The notes beneath the pieces are model-generated. The model was not told the DNA's origin and ran no database searches. It saw only the letters and a list, made by a program, of their open reading frames with translations. This document shows, in pieces, positions 53,493-62,447 of a stretch of 64,000 bases of DNA. Source of the DNA: Duganella guangzhouensis (GTDB taxonomy: Bacteria > Pseudomonadota > Gammaproteobacteria > Burkholderiales > Burkholderiaceae_D). Every line of letters starts with the position of its first letter. Positions within the stretch are counted from its first letter, which is position 1. The stretch is from assembly GCF_009674535.1 (NCBI RefSeq), contig NZ_WKJK01000011.1, positions 124,001 to 188,000 on the forward strand. The letters are read 5' to 3'. A program made the position numbers and the translations under genes.

Positions 53493-54515
53493 ATGCAAAT
53501 GCTGAAAAAACTGGTCTTGATCGCCGCCGGCGCGGCGCTGTTTTCATCCGGGGGAGTGAGCGCGACGCCGGTGCGGCCGGACCTTCCCGCGGACCAGATC
53601 AGCGATGCGGCGCTGGTGAAAAAACTGCCCGGCTTCAGCAACCGCGAGGCGCTGGTCAACGGCGTGCATCTGCACTATGTGATCGGCGGCGAGGGGCCGC
53701 CGGTGCTGCTGCTGCCGGGCTGGCCGCAAACCTGGTGGGCCTGGCACAAGATCATGCCGCAACTGGCCAAACATCACACCGTGATCGCGGTCGATATCCG
53801 TGGCATGGGCAGCTCCGACAAGCCGGCCGGTGGCTACGAGAAGAAAAACCTGGCCAAGGACTTGCATGAATTGGTGATCGAACTGGGCTATCCCAAAGTG
53901 GATCTGGTCGGTCACGACATCGGCTCGATGATCGCCTACAGCTACGCGGCCAACTTCCCGCAGGCGACCAACAAGCTGGTGCTGCTGGACGTGGCGCCAC
54001 CGGATGCTTCGCTGGCCACCTGGCCGATGCTGCCGGCGGCGGGCACCTTCAGTGACAAGCTGGACGAGAAACATGCTTACGTCTGGTGGTTCGCCTTCCA
54101 CCAGGTGAAGGGATTGCCGGAAGACTTGCTGGAAGGCCGCGCCTATCTGCAGCAAGCCTGGATGTTCCGTTACCTGATGCAGGATGAAAGCAAACTGGAC
54201 AATCTGGACCGGGCGGTCTACGCCGCCGCGTATGACAGCCGCGACGCGATCCGCGCCGGCGACGCCTGGTATCAGGCATTCCCGCAGGATATTCTGGACA
54301 ACGAGACCTATGCGCCGCTTACAATGCCCGTGCTGGCCATCGGCGGTCCCGGCTATGAATGGCTGAAGGCTACGCTGGCCAGCAAGAGCCGCAATCACCG
54401 TGTCGTCAAAATCGCTGATAGCGGCCATTACATTCCGGAAGAGCAGCCGCAGAAATTGCTCCACTACCTGACCGATTTTTTATGCGATTCAAGTACGCCC
54501 AACTGTTCCGATTAA
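53493..54515 (+). CDS. Exported alpha/beta hydrolase, epoxide hydrolase-like
   Basis: About 340 residues. A signal peptide (KKLVLIAAGAALFSSGGVSA) precedes a hydrolase fold with oxyanion segment LLPGWPQTWWAWH, DIRGMGSSDKP, and an Asp nucleophile in LVGHDIGSM, as in soluble epoxide hydrolases and haloalkane dehalogenases. The catalytic His is in ADSGHYIPEEQP. The ATG at 53493 after GAGGGAAG is preferred to one at 53469. The end overlaps the start of kinase 2 by 34 bases. Its promoter region shares a block with the SDR/epoxide hydrolase operon. Confidence 0.82.
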   Translation: MQMLKKLVLIAAGAALFSSGGVSATPVRPDLPADQISDAALVKKLPGFSNREALVNGVHLHYVIGGEGPPVLLLPGWPQTWWAWHKIMPQLAKHHTVIAVDIRGMGSSDKPAGGYEKKNLAKDLHELVIELGYPKVDLVGHDIGSMIAYSYAANFPQATNKLVLLDVAPPDASLATWPMLPAAGTFSDKLDEKHAYVWWFAFHQVKGLPEDLLEGRAYLQQAWMFRYLMQDESKLDNLDRAVYAAAYDSRDAIRAGDAWYQAFPQDILDNETYAPLTMPVLAIGGPGYEWLKATLASKSRNHRVVKIADSGHYIPEEQPQKLLHYLTDFLCDSSTPNCSD

Positions 54516-57487
54516 TCTTGCTGGCGGCACTCAGCCTGGACGCCAGCGCCACCGCGCTGGCACCGGATTCCGCCAGGACCAGCACGCTGGTGCATACGAG
54601 CTGGGGAGTGAAGGACGGTGCGCCAAGCAATGTCTTCCTCATGACGCAGGATCAGTTGGGCATGCTGTGGCTGGCCGCCACCGACGGCATCTACCGCTTT
54701 GACGGCATCCGCTTCGAGCGCCTCAACGCGATCGCCGGCAATCGGCTGCACTCGGTCAGTATCGGCAGCGTACTGTCGGTCGGAACCGCGCTGTGGGTCG
54801 GATATAACTTTGGCGGCGTCAGCGTGTTTGATGGCGGCCGAGTGCGCCATTATGGTGTCGCCGATGGCTTGCCGGCCCGCACCGTGCACAAGTTGGTGCA
54901 TACCGGGGACGGCGGCATCTGGGCCGCCACCGTCGATGGCCTGTACCGCCTCGACCGTCAGCGCTGGCAGGCTGTCACGGAAAAGGACGGTGTGCCGCGC
55001 GGGCGGGTCACACGCGTGGCCGGCTTGCCGGATGGCGTGATGCAGGTCATCCCTCCGAATGGGAATGTTTACCGCAACACCGCTGGCGGCCATCAGTTTC
55101 AACTGGTGCTCGACGCGCATGGTCTGCAGCCATTGCAGGACCTGCCGAACGGCGACGTACTGTACGGCGATCATGGCCAGCATTTTTTTCGCTATGGCGC
55201 GGCCGGCAATACGCTGACGCCGTTACGCTTTCCCGCCACGGTCAAGCCGGTCGACCCGTTTCTGGTCAATGGCGGCGGCGTCTGGATTCACCCCGAGACG
55301 GGCTTGACGCAGCTCGGTCCCGACCTGCGGCCATTGCGGGTATTCAAGGGACTGGAAAGCTTGAGCGGCAAGCAGATTTACGGCACGCTGGTCGATCGCG
55401 AGGGTAATCTCTGGCTGACTACCGAAAACGGTGTCGACCGCATCCGCAGCGCGCGTCTGAACGCGATCCCGCTGCCGGACCGTATGTGGCGGGCGCTGAG
55501 CGTGCAATCGGATGGTGACGGCACCATCTGGATCGGCAATCACCGCGCGGACGATGACGAGAACAGCTTCAACGTGGCGTCCTTCGGCGTGCGCCAGGAT
55601 GGCAGCAGGATCGCCTCGCCGCTGCATGACATCACAGCAGCCACCCGTGCCGCCGACGGCAGCGTGTGGTTCGGCAATAAGACCACGCTGTGGCACCGGC
55701 AAGCCGGCCGCTGGCAATCGTGGCCATTGCCGCCGGGGCTGCGTGGCAGCGACGTGCAGGCGCTGAGCGTGGATGGCGACGGCCGCCTGTGGGTGTCGGT
55801 GGTGGGCAAGGGCGTGCATGTGTTTCACCATGGCGGCTGGCAGGCTGGCGGCGGCGATCCGGTGCTGGCGAAACGGACCGCGGTTTCGCTCCACACCGAC
55901 GCGCAGGGACGGCTCTGGTTTGGCTATCCCGACAACCGGCTGGCGGTGCTGAGCCATGGCAGTCTGCACGAATACAGTCGCGAGGATGGACTCAATGTCG
56001 GCAACGTCACCGCAGTGGCCAGCCGCAATGGCCAGCTGTGGGTTGGTGGCGATGAGGGCGTGGCGGTCATGCGCGGACAGCGTTTCTCGCCCTTGCTGGA
56101 TGCCGATGGACTCTCGCTGAACGGCGTGTCCGGCATGGTGGCCACCCGTCGCGGTGAGCTGTGGCTGAACGGTGTCAGCGGCTTGAGCCGGATCACCGCC
56201 GCCGATCTCGCCAGCGGCCGGGTAACGCGGGTCGATCGCTTCGATTACCTGGACGGCCGGGTCGGAAAACCGCACCACATGCGGCCCTTGTCGGTGCTGA
56301 CCGAGGCGCCGGACGGCCGCCTGTGGTATGCCACCTCCGGCGGCGTGGGCTGGGTCGACCCGGCGCGGATTCCGCACAACCCGCGCGCGCCCACGCCGCA
56401 GGTGACGGCCTTGCGCACCGACCAGCAGGAATATGTGGTGCGGCCCGGACTGACCCTGCCGCCGCGCACACGCAACCTGGAGCTGGATTTCACCGCCGCG
56501 ACGCTCAGCATTCCCGAGCGCGTGCGCTTCCGCTATCGCCTGCTGGGGCTGGAGGAGGGCTGGCGCAATGCCGGTGCGCGCCGGGTCGCGTTCTACACCA
56601 ATCTGGAGCCGGGCGATTACCGTTTCGAGGTATTGGCTTGTAACGAAGACGGCGTGTGGGGCGTGACACCGGCCAGCTTCGCGTTCCGCATCGCGCCCAC
56701 CTTTGTGCAAACTATCTGGTTCAAGCTGCTGTGCGCGCTGCTGGCGCTGCTGTTGATGGCCTTGTTCTACTGGCGCCGCATGCTGGCGGTCACGCAACGG
56801 ATTTCCGAACGGCTGCGCGAGCGCTTACGTGAACGCGAGCGCATCGCGCGCGCACTGCATGACAGCTTCCTGCAAAGCGTGCAGGCGTTGATGATGCAAT
56901 TCGATCTGATCAAGCACAGCCTGGGTGCCGACGATCCTTTGCATGGCCGGATCGAGCACGCGTTGACCACTGCGGACGACGTGCTCAGGGAAGGGCGCGA
57001 GCAGGTGCTGGCGCTGCGCCTCAACCATGAGCAGGCCGGCGATCTGGAAACCGCGCTATCCGGACTGGGGCATATCCTCGGCCCACGCTACCAGACCGGC
57101 TTTGCGCTGCAGGTGAACGGCGTGGCGCGGCCTTTCCGCGCCGATGCGGCGGCGGAAGCGTATGCCATCTGCCGCGAGGCGCTGCAGAATGCCTTCCGTC
57201 ATGCGCATAGTGCGCAAGTGCGAGTGGAGTTGCGCTACGAGCGCAGTCATTTCACGCTGCGGGTCAGCGACCAGGGGCGCGGCATGGACGCCGCCGTGTA
57301 CGAACGCGGCTATCGTCCCGGTCATTTCGGACTGACAGGCATGCGCGAGCGCGCGCAGGACGTCGGCGGCACACTGGAGATCCACAGCACGCTGGGCCAG
57401 GGCACGACGGTCACGCTGCTGCTGCCGGCGCGGCGGGCGTACGCGCGTGCCGCTACAGTTCCAGCAAGCCCCGTTGCAGCGCCATGA
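54482..57487 (+). CDS. Propeller-sensor histidine kinase 2 (Reg_prop, Y_Y_Y, HisKA_3)
   Basis: A 1001-residue paralog of kinase 1 with the same domain order and closely similar blades (WLAATDGIYRFDGIRFERL), the GYNFGGVSVFDGG segment, Y_Y_Y, one membrane helix, the phospho-His in ARALHDSFLQSVQ (near 793) and intact ATPase motifs. The first ATG lies inside the hydrolase gene, so its expression is coupled to it. The end overlaps the convergent regulator 2 gene by 35 bases. The ligand is probably a glycan or aromatic glycoside; this is not readable from sequence. Confidence 0.88.
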   Translation: MRFKYAQLFRLILLAALSLDASATALAPDSARTSTLVHTSWGVKDGAPSNVFLMTQDQLGMLWLAATDGIYRFDGIRFERLNAIAGNRLHSVSIGSVLSVGTALWVGYNFGGVSVFDGGRVRHYGVADGLPARTVHKLVHTGDGGIWAATVDGLYRLDRQRWQAVTEKDGVPRGRVTRVAGLPDGVMQVIPPNGNVYRNTAGGHQFQLVLDAHGLQPLQDLPNGDVLYGDHGQHFFRYGAAGNTLTPLRFPATVKPVDPFLVNGGGVWIHPETGLTQLGPDLRPLRVFKGLESLSGKQIYGTLVDREGNLWLTTENGVDRIRSARLNAIPLPDRMWRALSVQSDGDGTIWIGNHRADDDENSFNVASFGVRQDGSRIASPLHDITAATRAADGSVWFGNKTTLWHRQAGRWQSWPLPPGLRGSDVQALSVDGDGRLWVSVVGKGVHVFHHGGWQAGGGDPVLAKRTAVSLHTDAQGRLWFGYPDNRLAVLSHGSLHEYSREDGLNVGNVTAVASRNGQLWVGGDEGVAVMRGQRFSPLLDADGLSLNGVSGMVATRRGELWLNGVSGLSRITAADLASGRVTRVDRFDYLDGRVGKPHHMRPLSVLTEAPDGRLWYATSGGVGWVDPARIPHNPRAPTPQVTALRTDQQEYVVRPGLTLPPRTRNLELDFTAATLSIPERVRFRYRLLGLEEGWRNAGARRVAFYTNLEPGDYRFEVLACNEDGVWGVTPASFAFRIAPTFVQTIWFKLLCALLALLLMALFYWRRMLAVTQRISERLRERLRERERIARALHDSFLQSVQALMMQFDLIKHSLGADDPLHGRIEHALTTADDVLREGREQVLALRLNHEQAGDLETALSGLGHILGPRYQTGFALQVNGVARPFRADAAAEAYAICREALQNAFRHAHSAQVRVELRYERSHFTLRVSDQGRGMDAAVYERGYRPGHFGLTGMRERAQDVGGTLEIHSTLGQGTTVTLLLPARRAYARAATVPASPVAAP

Positions 57488-58079
57488 TCACGGCTTGGGT
57501 GCGGTCGCTGGCGCCGGTTTTGGAGAAAATCGATTTGATGTGAGCCTTCACGGTCTCCTCGCTGATGTTCAGCACGGTGCCGATTGCACGGTTCGAATCG
57601 CCTTTGGACATGCGCGACAATACCTGCAGCTCGCGCTCCGTCAGCGGCGCGGCGGTCACCGACTCCGCCAGTATCATCGCCACTTGCTCGGAAACATAAC
57701 GACGGCCGCTGTGCACGGCAATGATGGCGTCGATCAGTTCGGCACTCACGCTGTGCTTGAGTACATAGCCGGAGGCACCGGCGGCAAAGGCTTTGCGCAT
57801 CAGCGCGTCGCCGCTGAAGGTGGTGAGGGCGAGCAGGCGGGCGCGCGCGTGGCGGGCGTGGATGGCCTGCATCGCCTCCAGACCGCTCATCTCCGGCATT
57901 TTCAGATCCAGCACCATCACATCCGGGCGCAATTGCTCAAACAGCAGAATGGCTTCGTGGCCGTTGGCGGCCATGCCGACTACCTGGATGCGCGGGCTGT
58001 GCGACAGCACCGCGTTCATCCCTTCGCGGAACATGGCATGGTCGTCCGCGATCACCACGCGGATGGCGTCGGCACTCAT
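57453..58079 (-). CDS. NarL/LuxR-family response regulator 2
   Basis: A 208-residue regulator. The receiver has VVIADDHAMFREG, phospho-Asp in VMVLDLKMPEMSG and Lys in GYVLKHSVSAEL; the LuxR domain has TERELQVLSRMSKGDSNRAI and SEETVKAHIKSIFSKTG. Tail to tail with kinase 2 and overlapping it by 35 bases. Its ATG overlaps the LysR stop (4 bases), so it is cotranscribed with that LysR gene. Confidence 0.9.
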   Translation of the reverse strand: MSADAIRVVIADDHAMFREGMNAVLSHSPRIQVVGMAANGHEAILLFEQLRPDVMVLDLKMPEMSGLEAMQAIHARHARARLLALTTFSGDALMRKAFAAGASGYVLKHSVSAELIDAIIAVHSGRRYVSEQVAMILAESVTAAPLTERELQVLSRMSKGDSNRAIGTVLNISEETVKAHIKSIFSKTGASDRTQAVIMALQRGLLEL

Positions 58080-58990
58080 GGCGCGCCCCGCTCATCGACT
58101 TGCGCGAACAGCTGGACCGCCCAGTCGACAAACACCCGTACCGTCGCGTTCAGATGCCGGTTGGGCGGATACATCACATACAGCGGATGGCGCGGCGGCT
58201 GCCAGTCTTCCAGCAGGGCGACCATGTCGCCGCGCTCCATCATGTCTTGCACAAACCAGCGGAAGGTCTGTCCTATCCCCATGCCGGTGGTCAGCGCGCT
58301 CAGATGCGCCGTGCTTTCATTCACCGCCACCGCCGCGTGCGCATTGATTTCCAGTTGCTGGTCCTCGCGCGTGAAACGCAGCGGGACGACTTTGCCCGTC
58401 AGCGACGAAAAATAGCCGACGATGCGGTGATGCTGCTCGATATCCGCAGGGTGCGACGGCCGGCCATACTGGGCCAGATACGAGGCGTGACAGCAGGTGA
58501 CGAAGGCCATTTCGCACAGCTTGCGGGCGATCAGGGTGGTGTCGGCCAGGGCGCCGCCACGGATCACGCAATCGATGCCCTCGCTGATCAAATCGGTCGG
58601 GCGGTCGCTGACACCGATGCGCAGTTCGATATCCGGATAGGCGGCTTGAAATTGCGGTAGCGCCGGCAGCAGGATCTGGTTCGCCAGGATCGAGCCGATG
58701 TCGATCCGCAGCCGGCCTTTGGGCTGGGCGCGGGTGTGCCGGGTGGCGGCGTCCATGTCGTCCAGATCCCCCAGCAGGCGGCGCGCGCGTTCGTAATACT
58801 GGGCGCCTTCGGGCGTGACGGTCAGAGTGCGGGTGGTGCGATGGATCAGTTTGGTGCCCAGATGGTCTTCCAGATCCTGCAGCAGCTTGCTGGCGGTGGA
58901 GCGCGGCATGGTCAGCTGGTCGGCCGCCTTGCTGAAGTTACCGGCCTCGGCAATGCGGACAAAAGTGCGCAGCGCTAGTAGTTGATCCAT
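58076..58990 (-). CDS. LysR-family transcriptional regulator
   Basis: A 304-residue LTTR. The N-terminal winged helix (FVRIAEAGNFSKAADQLTMPRSTASKLLQDLE in pieces) is followed by the LIHRTTRTLTVTPEG linker and a substrate-binding domain (about 90-295) of the CrgA/DhcR-like subgroup. Divergent from the SDR gene, it most likely controls the SDR-epoxide hydrolase operon through the site at 59016-59049, and it is cotranscribed with response regulator 2. The effector is unknown. Confidence 0.9.
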   Translation of the reverse strand: MDQLLALRTFVRIAEAGNFSKAADQLTMPRSTASKLLQDLEDHLGTKLIHRTTRTLTVTPEGAQYYERARRLLGDLDDMDAATRHTRAQPKGRLRIDIGSILANQILLPALPQFQAAYPDIELRIGVSDRPTDLISEGIDCVIRGGALADTTLIARKLCEMAFVTCCHASYLAQYGRPSHPADIEQHHRIVGYFSSLTGKVVPLRFTREDQQLEINAHAAVAVNESTAHLSALTTGMGIGQTFRWFVQDMMERGDMVALLEDWQPPRHPLYVMYPPNRHLNATVRVFVDWAVQLFAQVDERGAP

Positions 58991-59015
58991 GCATGCTCTC
59001 CGTCGGAAAGCATTT

Positions 59016-59049
59016 ATTGTACATGTGTATGGATAGTGATTCCACTTTC
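59016..59049 (+). promoter_or_regulatory. Conserved 34-base block, copy B (LysR-type site of the SDR operon)
   Basis: Contains the dyad TGGA, 7 bases, TCCA and matches 29 of 34 bases of the block at 53394-53427. It would lie at about -75 to -42 relative to the predicted start of the SDR transcript, the usual place of an LTTR recognition site. Confidence 0.65.
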
Positions 59050-59055
59050 TCCTAA

Positions 59056-59084
59056 TTTACACACGCGGCTGCACAAAATACACT
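59056..59084 (+). promoter_or_regulatory. Sigma-70 promoter of the SDR operon
   Basis: TTTACA (59056-59061), 17-base spacer, TACACT (59079-59084). The leader of about 30 bases carries AAGGAG before the SDR ATG. It lies just downstream of the conserved LysR-type block. Confidence 0.65.
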
Positions 59085-59119
59085 GAACTCATCAACTAAC
59101 CCAACACAAGGAGTTCATC

Positions 59120-59869
59120 ATGAGCAAGCTTCAAGGCAAAATCGCCCTCGTCACCGGCGGCACCAGCGGCATCGGCCTGGCCACCGCCCAGCGTTTCGCG
59201 GCCGAAGGCGCGCGCGTGTTCATCACCGGCCGCCGTCAGGCCGAACTGGACAAGGCGGTTGCCGGCATCCCCAACGCCACCGGCATACAGGCCGACTCGT
59301 CCAGCAGCGCCGACCTGAAACGCCTGTTCGAGACCATCAAGGAAAAAGCCGGCCGCCTGGACGTGCTGTACGTGAACGCCGGCGGCGGCTCGATGGCACC
59401 GCTGGGCGCGATCACCGAGGAACACTTCGACGACGCCTTCGACCGCAACGTCAAGGGCTTGACCTTCACCGTGCAGGGCGCGCTGCCGCTGCTGTCCAAG
59501 GGCGCCTCGGTGATCCTGACCAGCTCCACCGCCGGCGTGGTCGGCACCCCGGCCTTTAGCGTCTACAGCGCCAGCAAGGCCGCCGTGCGCAATCTGGCGC
59601 GCAGCTGGATCCTGGACACCAAGGAGCGCGGCATCCGCATCAACGTGGTCAGCCCTGGCCCGATCCGCACCCCTGGCCTGGTGGAACTGGCCGGCGATGA
59701 CGCCGCCGCGCAGCAGGGCTTGCTGGATTACCTGGCGTCGCAAGTACCGCTGGGCCGCGTTGGCGAGCCGGACGAGGTCGCCAAGGCGGTGGTGTTCCTG
59801 GCTTCGGATGACGCCAGCTTCGTCAACGGCACCGAGCTGTTTGTCGACGGCGGCCTGGCTCAGGTATAA
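59120..59869 (+). CDS. SDR family oxidoreductase
   Basis: A 249-residue classical short-chain dehydrogenase. The cofactor loop TGGTSGIG (residues 12-19) is followed by Arg/Arg in ITGRRQAEL, which suggests NADP(H) preference, LYVNAGGG (NAG motif), catalytic Ser in LTSSTAGV and YSASK (YxxxK). The C-terminal VNGTELFVDGGLAQV is typical. First gene of the operon with two epoxide hydrolases, an MDR oxidoreductase and a pirin; it may act on alcohols or ketones produced by them. Confidence 0.92.
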   Translation: MSKLQGKIALVTGGTSGIGLATAQRFAAEGARVFITGRRQAELDKAVAGIPNATGIQADSSSSADLKRLFETIKEKAGRLDVLYVNAGGGSMAPLGAITEEHFDDAFDRNVKGLTFTVQGALPLLSKGASVILTSSTAGVVGTPAFSVYSASKAAVRNLARSWILDTKERGIRINVVSPGPIRTPGLVELAGDDAAAQQGLLDYLASQVPLGRVGEPDEVAKAVVFLASDDASFVNGTELFVDGGLAQV

Positions 59870-59882
59870 GCGGAGAACACGC

Positions 59883-61181
59883 ATGGACCAGTTCTCGCAT
59901 CCAGATCTCTCCCGCCGTGCCGCGCTGCGCGGAGTGGCCACAGCGGCGGCGGCCGGCGGCCTGGCCAGCCTGCTGCCGGCGTCGGCCGGGGCTGCCGACG
60001 CTGTCGCCAAGCCGGCGCCGGTCGCCTACGCGCAGCCGCCCGCCGTGGCCGGCGTGCGACCGTTCAAGGCCGCCATTCCACAAGCCGCGCTGGACGACCT
60101 CAAGCTGCGCTTGTCGATGGTGCGCTGGCCGGAGCCGGAACTGGTGCCGGACTGGTCCCAGGGCGTACCGCTGGCCCGCCTGCAAGCGCTGGCCGACTAC
60201 TGGCAGCACCAGTATGACTGGCGCCAGGCCGAAGCGAAGCTGAACGCCTTCCCGCAATTCACCACCCGCATCGATGGCCTGGATATCCACTTCCTGCACG
60301 TGCGCTCGAAACACCCGGACGCGCTGCCGATCCTGCTGACGCACGGCTGGCCGGGCTCGGTGTTTGAATTCATCAAAAGCATCGGCCCGCTGGTCGATCC
60401 AACCGCGCACGGCGGCAAGGCGGAAGACGCGTTTCACGTGGTGATTCCATCGCTGCCGGGCTACGGCTTTTCCGGCAAGCCGTCCACCACCGGCTGGGGC
60501 TTGCCACACATCGCCCGCGCCTGGGCCACGCTGATGCGCCGTCTCGGCTACCGCAAATGGGTGGCGCAGGGCGGCGACTGGGGCGGCGGCGTCACCACCT
60601 GGCTGGCCAAGCAGCATGCCGATGGTCTGGCGGCGGTGCACCTGAACCTGCCGATCCTGTTCCCGCCGCCGCTTGAGGACGCACCGGACCAGGAAGAACA
60701 GGCGACGATTGCACAGCTGGTCGCCTTCGACGGCAACAAATCCGGCTACGCCAAGCTGCAGGGCACGCGCCCGCAGACCATCGGCTACGCGCTGGCCGAC
60801 TCGCCGGTGGCACAGGCGGCCTGGATCTACGAGAAGCTGGGCGAATGGACCGACAGCGGCAACGATCCGGAATCGGTGCTGACCCGCGACGAAATCCTCG
60901 ACAACATCTCGCTGTACTGGCTGACCGACAGCGGCGCCTCGTCGGCCCGCCTGTATGCGGAAAGCTTCACCACTGATTTTTCGACCCAGAAGCTGGATCT
61001 GCCGGTGGCCGTCAGCCTGTTCCCGCGCGAGCTGTACCACCCGCCGCGCAAATGGGCCGAGCGTACTTATTCAAAGCTGTACTACTGGAACGAAGCGGCG
61101 CGCGGCGGCCACTTCGCCGCCTTCGAACAGCCGACGCTGTTCACGGCGGAGTTGCGTCGCGCTTTTGCCACCGTCCGTTAA
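59883..61181 (+). CDS. Tat-exported epoxide hydrolase (EHN type), copy 1
   Basis: A 432-residue microsomal-type epoxide hydrolase. A twin-arginine leader (SRRAALRGVATAAAAGGLAS) leads to the EHN N-terminal domain (about 58-165: LDDLKLRLSMVRWPEPE) and the hydrolase core. Oxyanion segment THGWPGSVFEF, Asp nucleophile in AQGGDWGGG, Tyr in SLYWLT and His in GGHFAAFEQP are all present. The chosen ATG is 13 bases after the SDR stop. Tandem with a second copy that lacks an obvious export signal. Confidence 0.9.
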   Translation: MDQFSHPDLSRRAALRGVATAAAAGGLASLLPASAGAADAVAKPAPVAYAQPPAVAGVRPFKAAIPQAALDDLKLRLSMVRWPEPELVPDWSQGVPLARLQALADYWQHQYDWRQAEAKLNAFPQFTTRIDGLDIHFLHVRSKHPDALPILLTHGWPGSVFEFIKSIGPLVDPTAHGGKAEDAFHVVIPSLPGYGFSGKPSTTGWGLPHIARAWATLMRRLGYRKWVAQGGDWGGGVTTWLAKQHADGLAAVHLNLPILFPPPLEDAPDQEEQATIAQLVAFDGNKSGYAKLQGTRPQTIGYALADSPVAQAAWIYEKLGEWTDSGNDPESVLTRDEILDNISLYWLTDSGASSARLYAESFTTDFSTQKLDLPVAVSLFPRELYHPPRKWAERTYSKLYYWNEAARGGHFAAFEQPTLFTAELRRAFATVR

Positions 61182-61196
61182 GACCAGGAGAACTCC

Positions 61197-62438
61197 ATGC
61201 AAGCATCCTCACCCTCCCAGCCGGCGCGGCGCGCGCTGTTGACCGGCAAACCCTCGGCCCTGCGCCGCGCCGTGCCGCAAGGTCTGGTGCTGCCACCGGC
61301 CACCAGCGCCATCACGCCATTCCGCGCCGAGGCGCCGCAGGCGTTGCTGGACGACCTGAAGCTGCGGCTGTCGATGACGCGCTGGCCGGAGCAGCAGACC
61401 GGCGCCGGCTGGTCGCAAGGCGTGCCGCTGCAGCGCATGCAGGACGTGGCGCGTTACTGGCAACACCGCTACGACTGGCGCCGCGCCGAGGCCCGCCTGA
61501 ACGCCTTCCCGCAATTCCGCACCGAGATTGATGGCGTCGGCATTCACTTCCTGCACGTGCGCTCGAAGCATGCCGATGCGCTGCCGCTGATCCTGACCCA
61601 TGGCTGGCCGGGTTCGGTGTTCGAATTCCTGAAAGTGATCGGCCCGCTGGTCGATCCGACCGCGCACGGTGGCAAGGCCGAGGACGCCTTCCACGTGGTG
61701 GTGCCATCGCTGCCCGGCTTTGGCTTCTCCGACAAGCCGAAGGAAAAAGGCTGGAACGTGGTGCGCATCGCCAAGGCATGGGGCACGCTGATGGCGCGCC
61801 TGGGCTACGGCAAATGGGTGGCGCAGGGCGGCGACTGGGGCGCCGGCGTCACCACCGCGCTCGGTCATATCAAGCCGGCCGGGCTGGCGGGCATCCACCT
61901 GAACTGGCAGTTCGTGTTCCCCGAGAAAATGCCGGCCACGCTGTCGGCCGACGAGCAGCGCGCGGTCGATGGCGTTGGCCGCTTCCTCAGCGGCGAGTAT
62001 GGCTACTTCAACGAACAATCGACGCGGCCACAGACCGTCGGCGAAGTGCTCAGCTCGACGCCAGTGGGCCAGGCGGCGTGGATTTACGAGAAGTTCCAGG
62101 CATGGAGCGACCATGGCGGCGACGTCGAAAATGTGCTGACGCGCGACGAGATGCTGGATGATATTTCGCTGTACTGGCTGACCAATACCTCGGCCTCGTC
62201 GGCGCGGATTTATTGGGAGAATTCGCCCTCCAGTTTTTCCGGCGGCCGGCTGGATTTGCCGGTGGCGGTCAGCGTGTTCCCGAAAGAGATCTACCGCGCG
62301 CCGCGCTCGTGGGCCGAGGCGACCTATCCGCAGATGATTTACTGGAACGAGGTGGAGCGCGGCGGTCACTTCGCGGCTTTTGAGCAGCCGCAGCTATTCG
62401 TAGCCGAGCTGCGCGCCGGCTTCGCCAAACTGCGCTGA
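61197..62438 (+). CDS. Epoxide hydrolase (EHN type), copy 2
   Basis: A 413-residue paralog of the preceding enzyme, with long identical stretches (DDLKLRLSM, HFLHVRSKH, GPLVDPTAHGGKAEDAFHVV). Catalytic Asp in AQGGDWGAG, Tyr in SLYWLT and His in GGHFAAFEQP are conserved. The N-terminus is short and basic (PARRALLTGKPSALRRA), without a clear hydrophobic leader, so it is probably cytoplasmic. The divergent middle (about 250-290) suggests a different substrate pocket. A result of tandem duplication. Confidence 0.9.
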   Translation: MQASSPSQPARRALLTGKPSALRRAVPQGLVLPPATSAITPFRAEAPQALLDDLKLRLSMTRWPEQQTGAGWSQGVPLQRMQDVARYWQHRYDWRRAEARLNAFPQFRTEIDGVGIHFLHVRSKHADALPLILTHGWPGSVFEFLKVIGPLVDPTAHGGKAEDAFHVVVPSLPGFGFSDKPKEKGWNVVRIAKAWGTLMARLGYGKWVAQGGDWGAGVTTALGHIKPAGLAGIHLNWQFVFPEKMPATLSADEQRAVDGVGRFLSGEYGYFNEQSTRPQTVGEVLSSTPVGQAAWIYEKFQAWSDHGGDVENVLTRDEMLDDISLYWLTNTSASSARIYWENSPSSFSGGRLDLPVAVSVFPKEIYRAPRSWAEATYPQMIYWNEVERGGHFAAFEQPQLFVAELRAGFAKLR

Positions 62439-62447
62439 GGAGAGAGC

